A DNA stretch of 64,000 bases, taken from contig DASUGH010000014.1 in NCBI GenBank assembly GCA_036274155.1, forward strand, positions 1-64,000. Direction: 5' to 3'. Positions 20,162-29,318 of the stretch are shown here, piece after piece (position 1 is the stretch's first letter; the number at the start of each line of letters is the position of its first letter). The translations under genes and the position numbers were made by a program. The notes beneath the pieces are model-generated. The model worked only from the letters and a program-made list of their open reading frames with translations, did no database searches and was not told the DNA's origin. The stretch is from Gp6-AA40 sp036274155. Lineage in GTDB: Bacteria > Acidobacteriota > Vicinamibacteria > Vicinamibacterales > UBA2999.

Positions 20162-20330
20162 ACGGATTGACGGATTGACGGATTGACGAAAGTTCGTTCG
20201 GACCCCGGACCCCGGACCCCGGATCCCGAAGCCCGGACCCCGGATCCCGAAGCCCGGACCCCGGATCCCGAAGCCCGGACCCCGGACCCCGGACCCCGGA
20301 CCCCGGACCCCGGACCCCGGATCCCGAAGC
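20162..20330. repeat. Octad repeat followed by heptad array
   Basis: Three tandem ACGGATTG units (20162-20188) are followed by about 130 bp of CGGACCC/CGGATCC/CGAAGCC heptads, partly arranged as 21-bp higher-order units. The array fills the convergent gap between the ADOP gene and the propeller gene and reaches to within a few bases of the latter's stop. Confidence 0.85.
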
Positions 20331-20333
20331 GCG

Positions 20334-21839
20334 TCACGGCACCAGCATCCGCACTGTCCCGTCCTGCCGCGAGGTGACGAAGAGCTCTCCATCACCGCTG
20401 CGCCCGATGTGCAGGTCGGCCCGCGTCGTCGCGGCGCCTAGAGTCTTCTGTATGAGCTCCGGCAACGTCACGTCGGTACGGGTGCCCTTCGCGTCGCGGA
20501 CGAAGAGCTGGATCTCCTCGACTGGCGCCACCGTCTGCGGAACACCGTCGTCGGCTTTCTTCATGGCGGCGATGTCGGCCGCGAAGAGACGACCCCTCTG
20601 CACGTCGCCGAACACGAACTTGCCGCGCAGCGCCGCGATGCGGCCGTAGTAAGCGAACCCGCCGCTCACCGCCTGTCCCTCGTCGTGGTCGTACATCGCC
20701 ACCGGATAGGTGAAGCCGTCCTTCGTCTTCCCGTTGAGCACATCGGCCGGGAGCGCAAAGAGCTGGTCGAGAGCGCCGCCGGGCCTCGTCATGCCGTTCT
20801 CCCAGATACCCTCACGCTTCATCCAGCCGTAGTTCTCGCCGTTGCGAACGATGTTGATCTCCTCGATGTGGTTCATGCCGATGTCGGACGCGAACATCGT
20901 TCCGTCGGTGAGATCCCACGACAGCCGGTGTGCGTTGCGGAAGCCATACGCATAGATCTCGCCGAGCGTCTTCGGGTCGCCGTCGGCGGCGAACTTGTTG
21001 CCGGCCGGGATCGTGTAGTCGCCGAGACCCTTCGTTCCCTTCGATACCGAGGGACTGCGCGGATCGATGCGCAGGATCGCGGTGATCACCGAATCGAGGC
21101 GCTGAGTCTGGCCAGGGTTGTTCGCATTCGGCCCGCCGCCGTTGCTGAACCCGAGGTCGCTGCCGCTCGTGTAGAGCAGCCCGTAGTCCGGTGTGCCGGG
21201 CCTGGCGGTGGGATCGAACTCGACCGCGCCCACCGGGTGTGTCAAGTTCATGACGACGTGGGCGACGCGCAACAGCTCACGCCGGGTCCCCTCGAAGGTG
21301 TTGGCGGCCGGATTCGTCGCGTGCCACTCGGTGATGACGTTGTGATGCGTCACGTCTGCCTGCGTGTAGCCGGGCGGGATGAAATTCAGCACTCCGGGAT
21401 TGCCAGCGGCGCGCTCGCCATGCACCGTGTAGAACAATCCGTTCTTCGCGAATTCGGGGTGGAACGCGAAACAGATGAAGCCGCTCTCCAGCCTGTTGTA
21501 GACGGCGAACGGGAACGCGGCCCCGACGTTCGCGTACACGCTGGTCTGGTTGTCGCGATCCAGCAGGTAGAGGAAACCGCGCGAGTCGTTGACGAACCGG
21601 CGGCCGTCGGGCAGATCGCGGATGTAGCTCACGCGCGCCGACCCGGCCGGGTTCACGTCCTGGTCGGCGGGACGCATCTTGCGCGTGTCGGGCAGTCTCG
21701 CGACGTCCTTGATCTCGACAGCCAGGCCTCGTTTCTCGAGACGCGCTGGAATCGGATCCTTGATCGGTCCGGTGGTCTGCGCGGCCATCCCGCCAATGGC
21801 GGCGACGCCGAGCAACACAACTATGGACGTCTTCCGCAT
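20334..21839 (-). CDS. Secreted glucose/sorbosone-dehydrogenase-like beta-propeller
   Basis: This 501-residue protein has a signal peptide (MRKTSIVVLLGVAAIGGMAAQ) and a six-bladed propeller of the soluble PQQ glucose dehydrogenase/sorbosone dehydrogenase family. Telling stretches are FAFHPEFAKNGLFYTVH, THHNVITEWHA, HPVGAVEFDPTA, YAYGFRNAHRLSWD, DIGMNHIEEINIVRNGENYGW and GGFAYYGRI. The conserved His and Arg-Asn-His positions that bind PQQ in relatives appear present. The frame could start 16 codons earlier, but ATG 21839 has GGAGG 8 nt upstream and begins the signal peptide. The substrate is probably an extracytoplasmic sugar or alcohol; PQQ use is inferred. Confidence 0.88.
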   Translation of the reverse strand: MRKTSIVVLLGVAAIGGMAAQTTGPIKDPIPARLEKRGLAVEIKDVARLPDTRKMRPADQDVNPAGSARVSYIRDLPDGRRFVNDSRGFLYLLDRDNQTSVYANVGAAFPFAVYNRLESGFICFAFHPEFAKNGLFYTVHGERAAGNPGVLNFIPPGYTQADVTHHNVITEWHATNPAANTFEGTRRELLRVAHVVMNLTHPVGAVEFDPTARPGTPDYGLLYTSGSDLGFSNGGGPNANNPGQTQRLDSVITAILRIDPRSPSVSKGTKGLGDYTIPAGNKFAADGDPKTLGEIYAYGFRNAHRLSWDLTDGTMFASDIGMNHIEEINIVRNGENYGWMKREGIWENGMTRPGGALDQLFALPADVLNGKTKDGFTYPVAMYDHDEGQAVSGGFAYYGRIAALRGKFVFGDVQRGRLFAADIAAMKKADDGVPQTVAPVEEIQLFVRDAKGTRTDVTLPELIQKTLGAATTRADLHIGRSGDGELFVTSRQDGTVRMLVP

Positions 21840-22046
21840 GTACGCACCCTCCACACACGCACCCCGACCGGCCGACTGTAGGGGCACGTCACGCCGGTGT
21901 CAAGCAACCGGGGCGCATCGCGGTGAGATGTCGGCCAGCCATGAGATGCCTTGACAGGGCATGCCGCAGCCTCTACTTTGGCGACGCGCGGAAGCGCAGC
22001 TACCCGTTTTCGCGCTTCGCGCTCCGGCGAGGCGCGACCTGGGGTG

Positions 22047-23762
22047 ATGATGAATGCCGCGACGATGACAGGACGGCTTTCGAGTCGCGCGATCGCTGTG
22101 GCGATCCTGCTTGCCGCAACGACATCGATCTGGCTGCTCCACGCGCAGCAGCCGGCGGCGGACCTGATTCTCACGAACGGCCGGATCGTCACCGTCGACG
22201 AGCGGTTCACGATCGCACAGGCGATCGCGGTACGAGACGATCGGATCGTGGCCGTCGGTTCGAATCAGGACGTCGGCAAGGTCGCCGGAGCTGTCACGCG
22301 CCGCGTCGATCTTGGAGGGCGCAGCGTCATTCCGGGTCTCATCGACAATCACATGCACCTGCTCCGCGCGGCGAACACGTGGCCGCTGGAGCTGCGCTGG
22401 GAAGGCGTCGACTCGAGAAAAGCGGCGATCCAGCTGCTGCGGGAGCGGGCGCGCGCCGTGGGGCCGGGTGCCTGGGTCTTCAACATCGGCGGCTGGGCCA
22501 CCGCGCAGTTCGCCGACGATCCAAAGCCGTTCACGCTGGCCGAGCTCGACGCAATCGCCCCGGACAATCCGGTTGCCCTTCAGGAGTCCTACTACCAGGT
22601 CTTTCTCAACAGCCGTGCGCTGCGCCAGCTGGGGATCGAAGCGGGCACCGCCGATCCAGCCGAGTTCGTCAGGGGCTCGATCGTGCGCGACGCGAATGGA
22701 CGGCCGACCGGTGTCATCCGCGGCGATATTGCCGCCACTCGTCCCGTGGCCGCCCGGCTTCCGCGGGTCGCGCCGGACCGGCTCGAGTCGGCTGTGTCGG
22801 CGCTGATACAGGACATGAACGGCGCCGGCCTCACGTCGTTCGGCGTGGTCGGGTGCGACGCCGACATGCTCGAGATGCTCCGGCGCTGGAAGGCGCAGGA
22901 CCGTCTGACGGTTCGCGCGTTCTGCATCGGAGGCGCTTCCGCGGCCACGCCCGAGCAGGTCGATCGGTCGCTGGCGCAGATCGCGCGGATGAAGCTGTTC
23001 CAGGGTGACAGCTACATCAACGACGTTGCGTTCGGCGAGAGTGTTTATACGCCGCTCCACGACCCGATGTTTGCCGTTGATTCCAACCCGCGGCCCGAGC
23101 AGCTCGCCCAGTGGCGCCGGATCGCCGCCGAGATCGCGCGGGCGCGGTTGCCCCTGCACGTCCACGCACAGCTGCGCGGCACCATCGACGCATTTCTCGA
23201 TCAGATCGAAGCGGTGAATCAGCAGTATCCAATCACCGACCTGCGTTGGACGCTGGCGCACGTCAACCAGATCAATGCCGCCCAGCTCGAGCGGATGAAA
23301 AAGCTTCGTATGAACGCCGCGGTTCACCCATGGGCGGTCATCAACGGCGCCATCATGCGCGAGGCTTTTGGCAACGCGGCTGAGGACATGCCGCCGCTTG
23401 CCGCCATTCAGTCGAGCGGCATCACCTGGGGGCTTGGCAGCGACGGCAGCGCCGCCAACCAGTACCTGCCTTTCACCACGCTGTACTTCGCCGTGACCGG
23501 CAGGATGGCCGGGGGGCGGAAAGTCATCCGGCAACCGATCGCTCGCGAAGCCGCGCTGATCGCGCACACGCGGGCGAATGCCTCGCTGCTCTTCCAGGAG
23601 AAGGACCTGGGTTCGATCGCGCCGGGCAAGCTCGCCGACCTGGTCGTGCTCGATCGCAACTACCTGACGGTCTCTGCCGACCAGCTTTCGAAGATCAAGC
23701 CGGTGATGACGATGGTCGGTGGCAGAGTCGCGTACGACAGTCACGCTCTCGCTATCCGCTAA
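22047..23762 (+). CDS. Exported amidohydrolase, YtcJ-like
   Basis: This 571-residue protein has an N-terminal hydrophobic signal (AIAVAILLAATTSIWLLHAQ). The amidohydrolase-3 fold follows with DLILTNGRIVTVDERF, the metal motif DNHMHLL, a middle LPLHVHAQ, WTLAHVNQI, and GLGSDGSAANQYLPF carrying the conserved Asp. The C-terminal DLGSIAPGKLADLVVLDRNYL is typical. Related enzymes hydrolyse N-substituted amides or formamides; the substrate is unknown. I start at the paired ATG 22047; a TTG 96 bp upstream would place extra residues before the signal. The gene diverges from the propeller gene across about 207 bp. Confidence 0.9.
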   Translation: MMNAATMTGRLSSRAIAVAILLAATTSIWLLHAQQPAADLILTNGRIVTVDERFTIAQAIAVRDDRIVAVGSNQDVGKVAGAVTRRVDLGGRSVIPGLIDNHMHLLRAANTWPLELRWEGVDSRKAAIQLLRERARAVGPGAWVFNIGGWATAQFADDPKPFTLAELDAIAPDNPVALQESYYQVFLNSRALRQLGIEAGTADPAEFVRGSIVRDANGRPTGVIRGDIAATRPVAARLPRVAPDRLESAVSALIQDMNGAGLTSFGVVGCDADMLEMLRRWKAQDRLTVRAFCIGGASAATPEQVDRSLAQIARMKLFQGDSYINDVAFGESVYTPLHDPMFAVDSNPRPEQLAQWRRIAAEIARARLPLHVHAQLRGTIDAFLDQIEAVNQQYPITDLRWTLAHVNQINAAQLERMKKLRMNAAVHPWAVINGAIMREAFGNAAEDMPPLAAIQSSGITWGLGSDGSAANQYLPFTTLYFAVTGRMAGGRKVIRQPIAREAALIAHTRANASLLFQEKDLGSIAPGKLADLVVLDRNYLTVSADQLSKIKPVMTMVGGRVAYDSHALAIR

Positions 23763-23961
23763 TTGACCTGCCTGAGGGCTGTCTCCGCGTCATCCTCTCC
23801 CGGATGCCTGGGCGAGCGGCGATCGACCTGGCGCTGGCGAACGGCGTCCTCGACAAGTGAAGCCGCCTGAATCGTTCTGCAACGCTTTCCATCAGGTCCC
23901 GCGTGCGCAGGTGATGGTTCTTCGCTTCGGAGCCGATAAGCCGACTGCACAGGAGGTGCTC

Positions 23962-24396
23962 ATGCTTCGTCGGTGCCTGGCCACCCTGCTCGCAGTGCTC
24001 GTGGCCTCGCCAGTGTTCGCACAGGATCTCAGGGGTTCGATCCAGCAGGCCGTCAACGAGACGGCCGCGCAGCAACCGGAGTCGGCTCGCTCGGGACGCA
24101 TCCATCCCGCGCTGCTGTGGACCGGAATCGGCCTGCTCGGAGCAGGCGGGCTGTACCTCGGCCTTGGCGCCGCCGAAGACCCGGACACGCAGACGTGCGT
24201 CTACAGCAGTTCCAGCGAGACGTGCGTCTCGAATCGCACGGTGCTGCTGACGTCGGGCGCCGTGATGGCGGGCGTTGGCGGCGCCCTGCTCGCGATCGGC
24301 GTCGCGAAGTCCAAGCACGCGCCGAGCGTCGGCTTGCGGCCGGGCGGGTTCGTCGTGCGTCAGTCAGTGCCGCTGCACCTGGGACTGAAGCACTGA
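23962..24396 (+). CDS. Small exported membrane-associated protein of unknown function
   Basis: The 144-residue product has a clear signal peptide (MLRRCLATLLAVLVASPVFAQ). A Gln/Ala-rich linker, two hydrophobic Gly/Ala-rich helices (ALLWTGIGLLGAGGLYLGLG and LLTSGAVMAGVGGALLAIG) and a short disulfide-capable loop between them (TCVYSSSSETC) follow. AGGAGG lies 5 nt before the ATG, the strongest ribosome binding site in this part of the window. I do not recognise a family. The layout suits a small inner- or outer-membrane protein. Confidence 0.8.
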   Translation: MLRRCLATLLAVLVASPVFAQDLRGSIQQAVNETAAQQPESARSGRIHPALLWTGIGLLGAGGLYLGLGAAEDPDTQTCVYSSSSETCVSNRTVLLTSGAVMAGVGGALLAIGVAKSKHAPSVGLRPGGFVVRQSVPLHLGLKH

Positions 24397-24449
24397 ACTT
24401 AGTTGATCGCTTGATCTCCGAAGGCGCACTCGCGGGTGGCCGCGGGCGG

Positions 24450-24823
24450 GCTGATGATTCATCACATCGTTGGCGACAGGCGAGACGGGCCATCGCTGGC
24501 GGGCGCCGACTCCGCATGCCGGGAATGCGCCCGCGGCTCGTACGCTTCGGTTCCGCGGCGACTATCAGCCACTCCGGTGCGACATCTGTCAGGCGCGCAG
24601 GAACGCTGGGGGTTTCTCGCACGTCACGGATCACATGGAAGGGAAATCGCCGCGAGGAATCGCCGCGCGCGCATTTCCGCCTTCGCGGGCTCCGCTACGG
24701 CGGACCGCGCCGGAGCCTTCGGCGTAGGCGGGCCAGCTACGCAGTGTGCTCGGCATGCTCCGTACGGCACCCGCCAGCGATGACCCGTCTCGCCGTACGT
24801 GGAAAATGTGATGAATCATGAGC
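24450..24823. mobile_element. MITE-like element with about 70-bp terminal inverted repeats
   Basis: The left arm (24450-24520) and the reverse complement of the right arm (24751-24823) share ATGATTCATCACAT, then a 12-nt unmatched stretch, then GCGAGACGGG, CATCGCTGGCGGG and GCATGCCG with only scattered mismatches. The internal 230 bp encode nothing convincing. No transposase is present, so this would be a non-autonomous element or a large structured repeat. Target-site duplications are not obvious. Confidence 0.6.
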
Positions 24824-24898
24824 GCGGGCGGGGCCGCCCCGTCCGCCGCGCAGGCGCGTCAGCCGTGATCATGTTTTTCGCGCCGAGGACGCCGGGGT

Positions 24899-24927
24899 CC
24901 CCAGCGCGCGGCTTGTGCGCGCTGGGG
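24899..24927. terminator. Strong GC hairpin
   Basis: CCCCAGCGCGC and GCGCGCTGGGG make a perfect 11-bp stem around a 7-nt loop. There is no T tract. It lies about 100 bp past the stop of the convergent VOC gene and may end its transcription. Confidence 0.45.
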
Positions 24928-25028
24928 TGGTCGCGGATGGGGCTGCCCGCGGACAGGACCCGCCGAGCGCCTTTCCTATCATTCGAGACGGTTCAAGTCA
25001 TCAGCAAGCATCCACGCCATGAATTCGT

Positions 25029-26123
25029 TCAAGCGGAGCACACCTCGCCGAGGATGCCGGCGCCGCCGCAGTACTTCGTGTCCTGCAACTGAATCAGCAG
25101 CCCGTCGGGATCGGTGAAGTACAGCTCCGGGGTTCCTTCTTTCGCACCGCCGCGAGCCTCTGTCCGTACGCTGATGTAGTGCACGAGCGGCCCGGCAGGG
25201 CCGCCCTGGCCTCTGGGCTTGATCCCGTAGCTCTCCAGCGTCTTGATCACCGCGTCGGGATTGAACCCGTCCATGTTCATGCAGAGATGATTGATGCTTC
25301 CCGAGGGAGCGGCGCCACCGCCGCCTCGCCCGCGGCCGCCGGCGCCGGCAAACATCAGGAACTGCACGCCGCCAACGCCCATTACAGGAGCGTTTGGTCC
25401 CTGATACGCCTGGATGCGCAGGCCGAAGAGCTCCTGGAAGAACATGTTCGCGCGCGCGCCGTTCGACCCGAAGATGGTGCAGTGGCTCCAGTCGCGCAGC
25501 GCCATCAGCCCTTTCTTCGGTGACGGCTCCGGCGAGGCGACGTTGCCGAGCACGCCGCCGCCGCCGCAGTACTTCGGATCCTGCAGCTGATACACGACGC
25601 CGTCGTGATCGCTGAAGTAGATCTCCGGCGTGCCTTCTTTGGCCCCGCCGGCCTCCGGTCCGCGAGTGCGCACGCGCATGCGCAACGGTCCGCCGCCGAG
25701 TCCGCCGCCGCCGGCATTACCTGCGGCATCCGCCATCGTCATGCCGCGCTGGCGCAGGATGCCGGTGATCCTGTCGACGTTGAAGTCGTCGACACCGAGG
25801 CACAGGTGATTGATGGCGGGAGCGCTGGAGCCGGCGGAGGCGATGCCGAGAAACTGCGGGCCGGCGCCGATCTGCAGGTTGGTCGTCATGCCCTGGCGGC
25901 TGATGACCGGCATGCCGAAGAGTCCCTGGTAGAAGTCGACGGACCGTTTGACGTCGGACACCGCGAGCGTCACGTGATTGATCCCGCGCACGCGGATTGG
26001 AGGATTGACCGCCTGCGCGAACGCGCGCCCGGCCACCAGTGCGGCAGGCAGTGACAGCAACAGTTGTCGTCGCGACACGCCGCTCGCGGCTGATGCGTCA
26101 GGCTGTCCATCGGATGCTCGCAT
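25029..26123 (-). CDS. Tat-exported double VOC (glyoxalase-fold) protein
   Basis: This 364-residue protein starts with a twin-arginine signal (SRRQLLLSLPAALVAGRAFA). Two vicinal-oxygen-chelate modules follow: INHVTLAVSDVKRSVDFYQGLFG with EIYFSDHDGVVYQLQD, and WSHCTIFGSNGARANMFFQELFG with ELYFTDPDGLLIQLQD. Both modules end with the same PKYCGG/TKYCGG motif, pointing to internal duplication. Possible metal ligands (His, His, Glu/Asp) occur in each half. Dioxygenase, lyase or binding functions are all possible. ATG 26123 has GGAGGG 8 nt upstream, which decides the start over a frame extending 16 codons earlier. Confidence 0.88.
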   Translation of the reverse strand: MRASDGQPDASAASGVSRRQLLLSLPAALVAGRAFAQAVNPPIRVRGINHVTLAVSDVKRSVDFYQGLFGMPVISRQGMTTNLQIGAGPQFLGIASAGSSAPAINHLCLGVDDFNVDRITGILRQRGMTMADAAGNAGGGGLGGGPLRMRVRTRGPEAGGAKEGTPEIYFSDHDGVVYQLQDPKYCGGGGVLGNVASPEPSPKKGLMALRDWSHCTIFGSNGARANMFFQELFGLRIQAYQGPNAPVMGVGGVQFLMFAGAGGRGRGGGGAAPSGSINHLCMNMDGFNPDAVIKTLESYGIKPRGQGGPAGPLVHYISVRTEARGGAKEGTPELYFTDPDGLLIQLQDTKYCGGAGILGEVCSA

Positions 26124-26200
26124 GTGTGCTTCCCTCCTCGAACCGTGTTCCCGCGCGTCGGGCCTGGTCATTGTGGCCCGGCAAGCGCCCTTTGCGCGGA

Positions 26201-26247
26201 GCTTCAGCCGGGCAAGCGTCCCTCGCAGTGCCGAGCTTCAGCTCGGC
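26201..26247. repeat. TTCA-type palindromes between E1 and VOC genes
   Basis: One perfect copy, GCCGAGC-TTCA-GCTCGGC (26230-26247), follows CGCAG. A weaker copy, GGAGC-TTCA-GCCGGG, lies just before it. The gap between the two genes (26124-26418) also holds a TTTGCGGAA/TTCCGCAAA hairpin near 26268-26293. Confidence 0.65.
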
Positions 26248-26418
26248 AAGTCTAGTGCGCCGCTTGCGTTTTGCGGAACACCCGATTCCGCAAACGGACG
26301 TCCTGCCGTCAGATTTGACCGCAAATTGCCCGTTCCGGGGTCGACAATGAGGCCACGAGGCCGCGACTGTCCCGGATTCTGGAGACCCGAGTCCGGAGCA
26401 GGGCAGGTCCGCTTTGGC

Positions 26419-28896
26419 TCAGTACGCCACCAGCAACCGCGCTGCGCGCTCCACTTCCTCCTCGGACGGCAGGAAGAACTCCTCGAGCGGCGGCGAGTAC
26501 GGAACGGGCGTGTCGAGAGCTCCGATGATGCGCACCGGCGCATCGAGCCACTCGAACGCTTCTTCCTGGATGATCGCGGCGAGGCTCTCTCCGATCCCTC
26601 CAGTGCGCGAATCCTCGTGGACGATCAGCACGCGGCTGGCGTGGCGGGCGACAGCCAGCACGGCTGCCTTGTCGAGCGGCGCGAGCGTACGCAGGTCGAG
26701 CACGCTGGCCTCGATCCCGTCAGCCGCCAGCCGTTCGGCGACACGCATCGCGACGTGGACGTAAGCCCCATAGGAGATCAGCGCCAGATCGGCACCGGCG
26801 CGCCGCAAAGCGGCGACGCCAATCGGAAGGGGCGCGGCCGGGGTGGACGTGAGACGCTGTCTGATCCGCGGTTCGCGATAGAGAGCGATGTGCTCGTAGA
26901 AGAGCACCGGGTCGGGGTCGGCGACCGCTGCAATCATGAGCGCTCGCGCGTCAGCCGGCGTCGATGGGGCGACAATCTTGAGACCAGGGGTCCGGTAGAA
27001 CCAGGCTTCGGTGTTCTGCGAATGGTACGGCCCGGCGTGGCGCAGGCCTCCCCACGGCAGACGCACGACCATGGGCACCGAGCCGCCCCACCGGTACCTG
27101 ATCTTCGCGGCGTTGTTCACCAGCTGGTTGAAGCCGCTGGCGACGAAGTCGTTGAATTGAATCTCCCCGATGGGCCGCTGGCCGGCGAGCGCGGCGCCGA
27201 CGCAGACGCCGAGCACCGCTCCCTCGGCGAGCGTGGAATCGATGATCCGATCGCCGAACTCGTGGAGAAGCGGACGAAGGAGCAGGAACGCGTTGCCGTA
27301 CGGCTCGCCGACGTCCTCGCCGAAGACGAACACCCGTTCGTCGGAGCGAAGCGTGTCGGCTATTCCCATTGCCACGCCTTCGAGAAAGGTACTGCCTTTC
27401 GGATCGTGCGGCGGGCCGGCCTCGACCGCTGGCAGGTCGTGCGGCTGTGCGTTCGGGCGGCCGGCAAGCGGGTCGAGACGAACCCTGGGCGGTTCGCAGG
27501 CGAGCACACCGATCGCCGCCGAGGCGGCGTCTGGCCATGGGGCGTCGATGACGGCCCGGGCCTCCGTTTCCACGACGGCTTCTGCCTCGGCTTTCAGCTT
27601 GTCGAGCTCGCCGCGCGCGACCACGCCTTCGGCCTCGAGCCGGGCCGAATAGGTCAGCAGCGGATCGCGCGCCGACCATTGGGCGAAGAGGTCGCGGTCC
27701 GCATACGCGCCGTCGCGATCTGGCGGCGCGTACTCCCACGATGGACGCGGATCGCGTCCGAGGTAGAGCATGTCGTCGTGGTGCGCATGGCCGGCCATCC
27801 GCAGCGTCACGAGCTCGATGAGCGCCGGCCCATCGCCGGTGCGGGCGCGGTTGGCGGCCCAGGTGACGGCAGCCGCAACGGCGTCCGGATCGGTGCCGTC
27901 GATCGTGATGCCGGGAATGCCGTATCCGGAAGCCTTGTCGGCGAAGACACGCGCCGCCGACTGCCGGGCAGCCGGCGTCGACAGCGCGATCTGATTGTTC
28001 TCGAGGCAGAACACAGCGGGGAGCCGCCGCACGGCGCACAGGTTGATGGCCTCGTGCCACTCGCCGAGCGAAGAGCCGCCCTCGCCGATGAACGAGATCG
28101 CCACGCGCGGCGAGGACTCTCTGGCAAAGGCCATGGCCATGCCGGCAATCGACATCGTGCTGATGGAGAGCGGCGCCGACGCCGGCAGGATGCCCCACTC
28201 GAGGTCGCCGATGTGCAGGTCCTTGCCATCCATGGGCGGACCGGTCTTGCCCATCTGCGCATTGAGGATCATTCGAACGGTCGCCGGTTCTGGACGCATC
28301 GCGAGCGCGACTCCGGCATCGCGGATGATCGGGCCGACGACGTCGCCCTGCCAGCCTCGCTCCTCGCTCCGATAGGCGGCGCCGCGGCGCAGTCGAATGC
28401 CGGCGGCGTAGATCGCTTCCTGTCCGAGCGATCGGAATCCCTTGCCCTGGAAAGGCGTTCCCTTGTAACCGACCTCGCCGGTCACGAAGAACTGTTTGAG
28501 GCGGTTGTCGATCGCGCGCGTCAGCACCATGCCGCGCAGGATCTCGCGACGCTCGTCCCGCGTGAGCGATGCGGCGATGGCTTCGCGAGCGAAGAACCCG
28601 TCGCAGGCCGCGAGCAGCTCGCTTCGCGCGCTCGCGAGGCGCCGCCCGGCAGTGACACCGGGAGTCGTGTCGAGCTCGCCGGGTGCCTGCAGACGGTTGA
28701 TCTGGACCTCGAGCGCGGCGCGAAATTCTGAGGCGCAGCGTTCAATCTGCGCCGGATCGCGACCGGGGTCCCGGAGGGCGGCGGTCTCGAGCGCGCGCTG
28801 GACGAGCGGCAGCGCGAAAGGAAAGCGCTCGATGACGAAGGCGACCGCGCGGGCGATCGTTGCCGTGCGCCCGCTGCGCTCGGACGTGTCAGGCAT
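26419..28896 (-). CDS. Fused E1 alpha-beta 2-oxo acid dehydrogenase, branched-chain type
   Basis: The 825-residue protein fuses both E1 subunits. An N-terminal region of about 100 residues is not part of the usual E1. The alpha part covers about 100-420, with the thiamin diphosphate motif GEGGSSLGE...LENN; GEG, not GDG, matches the branched-chain E1 alpha subfamily. A GHAHHDD loop follows. The beta part covers about 480-825, with FGEDVG, TLAEGAVLGVCVGAALAG, EIQFNDFV, HSQNTEAWF and DLRTLAPLD. It decarboxylates 2-oxo acids and acylates lipoyl-E2, and should team with the E2/E3 operon at 3.3-6.2 kb. It stands alone, transcribed away from a heptad array. Confidence 0.92.
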   Translation of the reverse strand: MPDTSERSGRTATIARAVAFVIERFPFALPLVQRALETAALRDPGRDPAQIERCASEFRAALEVQINRLQAPGELDTTPGVTAGRRLASARSELLAACDGFFAREAIAASLTRDERREILRGMVLTRAIDNRLKQFFVTGEVGYKGTPFQGKGFRSLGQEAIYAAGIRLRRGAAYRSEERGWQGDVVGPIIRDAGVALAMRPEPATVRMILNAQMGKTGPPMDGKDLHIGDLEWGILPASAPLSISTMSIAGMAMAFARESSPRVAISFIGEGGSSLGEWHEAINLCAVRRLPAVFCLENNQIALSTPAARQSAARVFADKASGYGIPGITIDGTDPDAVAAAVTWAANRARTGDGPALIELVTLRMAGHAHHDDMLYLGRDPRPSWEYAPPDRDGAYADRDLFAQWSARDPLLTYSARLEAEGVVARGELDKLKAEAEAVVETEARAVIDAPWPDAASAAIGVLACEPPRVRLDPLAGRPNAQPHDLPAVEAGPPHDPKGSTFLEGVAMGIADTLRSDERVFVFGEDVGEPYGNAFLLLRPLLHEFGDRIIDSTLAEGAVLGVCVGAALAGQRPIGEIQFNDFVASGFNQLVNNAAKIRYRWGGSVPMVVRLPWGGLRHAGPYHSQNTEAWFYRTPGLKIVAPSTPADARALMIAAVADPDPVLFYEHIALYREPRIRQRLTSTPAAPLPIGVAALRRAGADLALISYGAYVHVAMRVAERLAADGIEASVLDLRTLAPLDKAAVLAVARHASRVLIVHEDSRTGGIGESLAAIIQEEAFEWLDAPVRIIGALDTPVPYSPPLEEFFLPSEEEVERAARLLVAY

Positions 28897-28925
28897 CGAT
28901 CAGATGGTAGCCTGATGGTTCGGCC

Positions 28926-29318
28926 CTCGGGGTTCGGGATCCGGGGCTCGGGGTCCGGGCTCCGGGACTCGGGCTCCGAGGCTCGGGGTCCGGGGCTCGG
29001 GATTCGGGACTCGGGACTCGGGGTCCGGGGCTCGGGGCTCCCCTTGCCCTGAGCGAAGAACCGGCGCGAATCGAAGGCCCTGCGGAAAACCACGAAGGAC
29101 ACGAAGACGAAACGTTGGAAGAAGCCGAACTCCGAACTCTGAACTCCGAACTCTGAACTCCGAACTCCGAACTCCGAACTCCGAACTCCGAACTCCGAAC
29201 TCTGAACTCTGAACTGCGAACGCGGAACCTGGAACCGTGGAACCTCGAACCTCGAACTCTGAACCTGAACCTGAACCTATCGAACCTGGAACCAGGAACG
29301 CGGAACCTGGAACGCGAA
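28926..29318. repeat. Two opposed heptad arrays in the E1/methyltransferase gap
   Basis: The first array (28926-29041) is made of GGGRYTC-type 7-mers and the second (29123-29318) of CGAACTC/GAACCTG-type 7-mers. Between them lies the short phrase ACCACGAAGGACACGAAG, itself a common-looking tandem. The second array runs into the methyltransferase reading frame and provides its only in-frame start codon. Confidence 0.88.

Larger units (their letters stand above)
24397..25028. other. Long gene-free stretch holding a MITE-like element and a hairpin
   Basis: The 632 bp contain no supportable gene. The left half is an inverted-repeat element (24450-24823), and a strong hairpin lies at 24899-24927. 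The remaining sequence holds nothing I can name. Confidence 0.7.

Noticed and set aside
24436..24783. Short frames beginning MIHHI on both strands
   Set aside because: They come from the two inverted arms of the MITE-like element, not from genes.
24450..24823. IS element with transposase
   Set aside because: No frame in the element encodes a transposase domain.
25978..28731. 917-codon plus-strand frame
   Set aside because: It is antisense to the E1 fusion gene, has no domain and no ribosome binding site, and its composition is that of a GC shadow.
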